Source of the DNA: Bacteroidota bacterium
GTDB lineage: Bacteria > Bacteroidota > Bacteroidia > Chitinophagales > Chitinophagaceae
Assembly (NCBI GenBank): GCA_023387985.1
Contig: JAEWHC010000004.1
Location: 62,001-126,000, forward strand
Direction: 5' to 3'
Length of the DNA: 64,000 bases
The notes under the pieces are model-generated. The model saw nothing but the letters and a program-made list of their open reading frames with translations. It was not told the origin of the DNA and made no database searches. Numbering within the stretch: the stretch's first letter is position 1; each line of letters opens with the position of its first letter. Below are positions 60,200 to 64,000 of this stretch, piece by piece. Made by a program: the position numbers and the translations under genes.

Positions 60200-61201
60200 A
60201 TGTTGATCACCATTTTAGCCATAGAATCTTCCTGCGATGAAACTTCATCATCGGTGTGCCGGGATGGACAGGTGTTAAGCAATGTAATCGCTTCCCAATC
60301 CATTCACGAGCTTTATGGCGGTGTGGTGCCTGAACTGGCGAGCCGCGCCCACATTCAACAGATAATGCCGGTGGTGCAAAAAGCCCTCGACGATGCCGGT
60401 TGCTCCGTTGGTGACCTTAACGGTATCGCATTTACGCAGGCTCCGGGACTGATTGGGGCGCTGCTGGTAGGGGCGAGTTTTGCAAAATCGCTGGCTCTAA
60501 CACTTAATGTACCGCTAACCGCCGTTCACCATATGCAGGCGCATGTGCTGGCCAACCTGATAGAAGACCCGAAACCGCGGTTTCCGTTTTTATGCCTTAC
60601 GGTTAGCGGCGGACATACGCAGATCGTAAAATGCACAGGTCCGCTGCAAATGGAGATCCTTGGACAAACCCTGGATGACGCAGCAGGTGAAGCTTTCGAT
60701 AAATCCGCGAAACTGCTCGGCCTTCCCTACCCCGGAGGTCCCCAGCTCGACAAACTCGCACATGCCGGAAATCCCGTTTTTAAATTTGCCGAACCGCAAA
60801 TTGCCGGTCTCGATTTCAGCTTCAGCGGGCTTAAAACCTCCGTACTTTATTTTCTCCAGGACCAAATAAAAATGAACCCCCACTTCGTGGAAGAAAACAG
60901 GAATGACCTGGCAGCGTCTGTACAAGCTACAATCATTCGCATCTTGATCCGTAAAATGAAAAAAGCCATTCAGCAAACCGGCATAAAACAGATTTGCCTG
61001 GCCGGTGGAGTGAGTGCCAATAAAGGCCTGCGGAAAGCATTTACGGAGCTGGGCGAAACCATGGGTTGTGAAACCTTCATCCCGGCGTTTGAATACTGCA
61101 CCGACAATGCCGCCATGATCGCTATAACCGGTTATTATCAACTGCTGGCATCTCAAACTTCAGATCTTAACATTTCCCCTACAGCAAGAGGTCATTGGTA
61201 A
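60200..61201 (+). CDS. tsaD: tRNA N6-adenosine threonylcarbamoyltransferase TsaD
   Basis: 333 residues from ATG 60200. ILAIESSCDETSSSV (about 4-18), VVPELASRAHIQ, VHHMQAHVLANL with the His pair that binds the metal (about 110-115), LTVSGGHTQIV (about 135), DAAGEAFDKSAKLLGLPYPGGPQLD (about 160-184) and GGVSANKGLR (about 275). Installs t6A at position 37 of ANN-reading tRNAs with TsaB and TsaE (not in the window). The last bases run into the next gene's leader; 2 bases separate it from the methyltransferase ATG. Confidence 0.95.
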   Translation: MLITILAIESSCDETSSSVCRDGQVLSNVIASQSIHELYGGVVPELASRAHIQQIMPVVQKALDDAGCSVGDLNGIAFTQAPGLIGALLVGASFAKSLALTLNVPLTAVHHMQAHVLANLIEDPKPRFPFLCLTVSGGHTQIVKCTGPLQMEILGQTLDDAAGEAFDKSAKLLGLPYPGGPQLDKLAHAGNPVFKFAEPQIAGLDFSFSGLKTSVLYFLQDQIKMNPHFVEENRNDLAASVQATIIRILIRKMKKAIQQTGIKQICLAGGVSANKGLRKAFTELGETMGCETFIPAFEYCTDNAAMIAITGYYQLLASQTSDLNISPTARGHW

Positions 61202-61203
61202 TT

Positions 61204-61929
61204 ATGGGCAATTCCTATTTTCAGTTCAGGCAATTCAGGATAGAGCAAAGTCTTTCAGCCATGAAAGTAACCACGGATGCCTGCCTGTTTGGCGCCTGGT
61301 CTTCGGAAAAATTTGCCGGAATGCCAGTGCATAACGTTCTTGATATTGGTGCAGGAACGGGCCTGCTGTCGCTCATGGTGGCGCAGAAACTGCCACAAGC
61401 CCGCATAAAAGCCATTGAGCTGAACCCCGAAGCGGCAGAAGAAGCCTCCACGAATTTCCGGCAATCCGCTTTTGCGGGAATGCTGGAACTCATCCGGGAT
61501 GATTTTTCAGCACATTCATTCGTACCCGGATTTTTTGACGCAATCATATGCAACCCGCCTTTTCATAAAGATCAACTGGCCTCACCGGGTGAAAGCCGGA
61601 AACTTGCCCACCATGAAACCGGCATGGGCTTGGGAGCTATTTTACAAAAAAGCTATGAAATTTCCAGTCAAAATGCGGCATTGTGCATTTTACTTCCTGT
61701 TTACCGTGAGGCGGATCTCCGCAACTTTGCCGCAGAAACCGGCTGGCATGAGCATGCGAAAGCGATCGTTTTTCCATACGCCGGCAAAGCCGCATTCCGG
61801 CATTTTTGGTTGTTGAAAAAGTCCGCTTTCCCACTCCCTGATCCTGAAACTATCGTTATCCGAAATAAAAACATGCATTATACCGGTGAATTCACGCAAT
61901 ACCTGAAGGATTATTACCTCTTTCTCTGA
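61204..61929 (+). CDS. tRNA1(Val) adenine(37)-N6-methyltransferase-like protein
   Basis: 241 residues from ATG 61204. FRQFRIEQSLSAMKVTTDACLFGAWS at the start, SAM site LDIGAGTGLLSLMVAQKLP (about 50-68), IKAIELNPEA, and catalytic ICNPPFHKDQL (N-P-P-F, about 116-119), the signature of TrmN6 (YfiC) enzymes. It adds m6A next to the anticodon of tRNA1(Val). C-terminal FPYAGKAAFRHFWLLKKS fits the family. In operon with tsaD and hscB. Confidence 0.88.
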   Translation: MGNSYFQFRQFRIEQSLSAMKVTTDACLFGAWSSEKFAGMPVHNVLDIGAGTGLLSLMVAQKLPQARIKAIELNPEAAEEASTNFRQSAFAGMLELIRDDFSAHSFVPGFFDAIICNPPFHKDQLASPGESRKLAHHETGMGLGAILQKSYEISSQNAALCILLPVYREADLRNFAAETGWHEHAKAIVFPYAGKAAFRHFWLLKKSAFPLPDPETIVIRNKNMHYTGEFTQYLKDYYLFL

Positions 61930-61939
61930 AATTTGCCGC

Positions 61940-62422
61940 ATGTACTATTTCGATTTATTTGAGATACCGGTGAGCATTTACCCCGATGAGGCTTTGCTGG
62001 CCCGCAAAATGATCAGTCTGCAAAAAAAATATCACCCGGACTTTTATGCCAATTGCACCGATGAAGAAAGGGCGGACGCGCTGCAGAAATCATCGCAGAT
62101 CAACCAGGCATATAAAGTGCTCTCCCACCGCGACCGCATCGTTCACTATATTTTGGATAGCCACAACCTGGTGGAAGAAGGTGAAAAATACAAACTGCCC
62201 CCGGATTTCCTGATGGAGATTATGGACATCAATGAGATAAAGATGGACGACCCCGGGTCTGAAGAATGGCGATTGAAATCCGAGGCTTTACTGCAGGAAC
62301 TCGATGAAGAGATTGAACCGGTTTTAAGGTCCTTCGACGGCAGCCCCGCAAGCGAAAAAGACCTTATCGAAATTAAAAACTGGTACTACAAGAAAAAATA
62401 TTTATACCGGCTATTGGCATAA
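61940..62422 (+). CDS. hscB: Fe-S protein co-chaperone HscB
   Basis: 160 residues. J-domain with KKYHPDFYANC (HPD motif, about 32-35) and SQINQAYKVLSHRDRIVHYIL; C-terminal three-helix domain (EEWRLKSEALLQELDEEIEPVL). It delivers IscU to the chaperone HscA for iron-sulfur cluster transfer. Length fits. Eleven bases after the methyltransferase gene. Confidence 0.9.
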   Translation: MYYFDLFEIPVSIYPDEALLARKMISLQKKYHPDFYANCTDEERADALQKSSQINQAYKVLSHRDRIVHYILDSHNLVEEGEKYKLPPDFLMEIMDINEIKMDDPGSEEWRLKSEALLQELDEEIEPVLRSFDGSPASEKDLIEIKNWYYKKKYLYRLLA

Positions 62423-62451
62423 AGCCCAAACCCCCTAATTTTGCACCCCAT

Positions 62452-62535
62452 GCCCAGATGGCGGAATTGGTAGACGCGCTAGACTCAAAATCTGGTTTCC
62501 GCAAGGGAGTGCAGGTTCGATTCCTGTTCTGGGCA
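62452..62535 (+). tRNA. tRNA-Leu (CAA)
   Basis: Acceptor GCCCAGA pairs with TCTGGGC at the 3' end, discriminator A at 62535, D-arm GGCGGAATTGGTAGACGCGCT, anticodon loop CTCAAAA with CAA in positions 34-36, a long variable arm (class II, GGTTTCCGCAAGGGAGTGCA region) and T-arm GGTTCGATTCC. CCA is not encoded. Confidence 0.93.
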
Positions 62536-62667
62536 CAATACCACCTGATCCACCTCGAAAGAGGTGGTTTTTAATTTCCCTAATAATCTCAATTATAAAT
62601 ACCCAATACACGGTATTTTACAAGTTTAACCTGAGGCTCATTTTTACAAAAAAATTCAACCATAAAA

Positions 62668-64000
62668 ATGAACTTCAAAAGCAACTTCCTTTTGGTACTG
62701 GGCATCACCATCACCCTATCTGCAGCAGGTCAGAAAAATGCCGACTGGACAAAAGAATTCCAGTCAAAAATCAATTGGTATCGGATAGCTGATGCCGGCA
62801 CCATGCTGGTGGCCACAAAAGACGCATTATATGGCCTGTCCCCCGAAGGCAAGGAGATCTGGAAAGCCGATGATATTGAAAACATCCAGGAAGAGAACGT
62901 GGAGGTGATCGAAGGCACTCCATATGTTGCTTTGGTGAAAGCCAGTCTGATGAAAGGCTATAACAAAGTTATTGATGTGGTCACCGGCAAACCCGTTCTC
63001 AATTCAGAAAATCTGGGATTTCAGAATGTCCTCAAAAGACTCTACCTGCCAAAAAACAACCTGTTATTGATCTATGGGGTTGGGAAAAACGCCAAACCCA
63101 AGCTTGTACTGGCCGATCTGAGCCAGGGAAAAGCCCTTTGGGAGCAGGAAAAAGTGTTTGAAAAAGCGACTGAGCAATTGGTTTCCAAAGCAGCCGAATT
63201 TGGCGATGGGATCTTTGTCGCGACAGATAAAAAAATATATAAACTGAATAAAGGCACCGGCGAAATTGCCTATTCCATTGAAATGAAAAGTGATTTGCCA
63301 GTGGCGCCGGTTGAGAAATCCCAGGGATTCGCGGCAATAGGTAAAACGCTGGGCAATGTTTACGGCGGACGCGATGCCTCTGTGGCCCAAACCATGACTT
63401 CAGCTGACTTTTTTCAAACAGAGGATCCAGGCAGGTTTTATTTCTGGAACCAGGACATACTCACACAATTCAATGTGGCAGACGGCAAGGAAACCTGGAC
63501 AAGGCTCCAATTGCCGTCGCCCATTGCTTATATCCTGCAGGATTCACGCGGATTGCTTCTTGCAACTTCGGAAAAAACACAGGAAGATGTTGCCAAAGCC
63601 AATAGCGGAGGCAAAGGCCTTGTAGGCAAAATAAGTAAGAATGTGGCTGCCGGGAAAAACCGTGCCACCCTCCTGTTGGTTGATCCCACAACGGGCATGC
63701 CGAAATGGAACACTCAAGAGGTTGAATTGAAGGGCGATGTGCTGGCATACAAACTGGCCGGCAACAAGCTCATCCTGGGCACCGCACTCGACCGGGGCGA
63801 TAATTTCATCAGTATTGTTGACCTGGACGCCGGCAAATCCATTTCTAAAAAACCCATCAGCATTAAAGGGGAAATCCAGGATTTGCAACTGGTACCACAA
63901 GGCTTGTACTTCCGGACAACAGAGCAAATCAACATAGCAGATCTGGAGTCCGGTGAAAAAACCTGGAATAAAGGCTTCAAAGTAAAAAACTGCGCAGGCA
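62668..64000 (+). CDS. PQQ-like beta-propeller protein, 3' end outside the window
   Basis: 444 codons visible from ATG 62668, frame open to the right edge. Signal peptide MNFKSNFLLVLGITITLSAA (cleavage near AGQ). Repeated propeller blades with aspartate/tryptophan turns such as ALYGLSPEGKEIWKADD, YKLNKGTGEIAYSIEM and LTQFNVADGKETWTRL, each resembling the PQQ-binding repeat. No enzyme domain seen so far. Likely periplasmic or surface-attached. Confidence 0.8.
   Translation, partial: MNFKSNFLLVLGITITLSAAGQKNADWTKEFQSKINWYRIADAGTMLVATKDALYGLSPEGKEIWKADDIENIQEENVEVIEGTPYVALVKASLMKGYNKVIDVVTGKPVLNSENLGFQNVLKRLYLPKNNLLLIYGVGKNAKPKLVLADLSQGKALWEQEKVFEKATEQLVSKAAEFGDGIFVATDKKIYKLNKGTGEIAYSIEMKSDLPVAPVEKSQGFAAIGKTLGNVYGGRDASVAQTMTSADFFQTEDPGRFYFWNQDILTQFNVADGKETWTRLQLPSPIAYILQDSRGLLLATSEKTQEDVAKANSGGKGLVGKISKNVAAGKNRATLLLVDPTTGMPKWNTQEVELKGDVLAYKLAGNKLILGTALDRGDNFISIVDLDAGKSISKKPISIKGEIQDLQLVPQGLYFRTTEQINIADLESGEKTWNKGFKVKNCAG

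Overview
The window reads as chromosomal DNA of a Bacteroidota, most likely a Chitinophagales/Chitinophagaceae-like bacterium. Support: promoters of the TTG...TAnnTTTG type, a Bacteroidota-type methylmalonyl-CoA decarboxylase operon, prolyl oligopeptidase, SDR-type threonine dehydrogenase, the alternative GlmU-like family, DUF6728 and DUF6428 proteins, and palindromic intergenic repeats. No rRNA is present; there is one tRNA-Leu(CAA) at 62.45 kb.

Bases 1 to about 26,000 are AT-rich accessory DNA with every gene on the + strand. One- to five-gene units are separated by large imperfect palindromes of 136-205 bp. Each palindrome starts with a box ending in AAC and ends with CCGTT or CGTT plus a variable tail. 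In six of nine testable units the left box of the palindrome that closes the unit is the reverse complement of the bases that open that same unit, and generally not of its own right end. That is the geometry expected of integron gene cassettes cut at G|TT, so I read the region as an integron-like cassette array (CALIN-like). Cargo in order: AAA ATPase + DnaQ-like exonuclease + two DUF262 proteins + WYL regulator; small WYL-like protein + OLD-family ATPase/TOPRIM nuclease; XRE regulator, vsr remnant, McrB and a frameshifted McrC-like DUF2357 nuclease; DUF389 membrane protein; DUF1905/OmdA gene interrupted by an IS3/IS407-type element, followed by DUF2461; DUF2306 membrane protein; an N-terminally truncated tyrosine recombinase followed by a promoter and a G|TT junction; DNA-deoxyinosine glycosylase-like protein + secreted protein; esterase; and an arsenic-resistance operon. 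The cargo is largely anti-phage defence, DNA repair and stress resistance.

From 26.1 kb on the DNA is more GC-rich core genome on both strands. It holds a methylmalonyl-CoA decarboxylase-type operon (carboxyltransferase, biotin carrier, Na+-pump beta subunit, tiny OadG-like subunit, with a TerC gene inside), prolyl oligopeptidase, pfkA-pyk, a 2H phosphoesterase, threonine dehydrogenase, kdsA, PspC, aconitase, dnaK, a YihY protein, glucoamylase-family lipoprotein, a tandem palindromic repeat cluster, a two-domain YncE/phosphoesterase lipoprotein, tpiA, a GlmU-like protein, trhO, xerD, a cysteine-cluster protein, rhomboid protease, tsaD, a tRNA-modifying methyltransferase, hscB, tRNA-Leu and a truncated PQQ-like propeller protein. 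This part carries glycolysis, TCA, tRNA modification and chaperone functions and looks ordinary.
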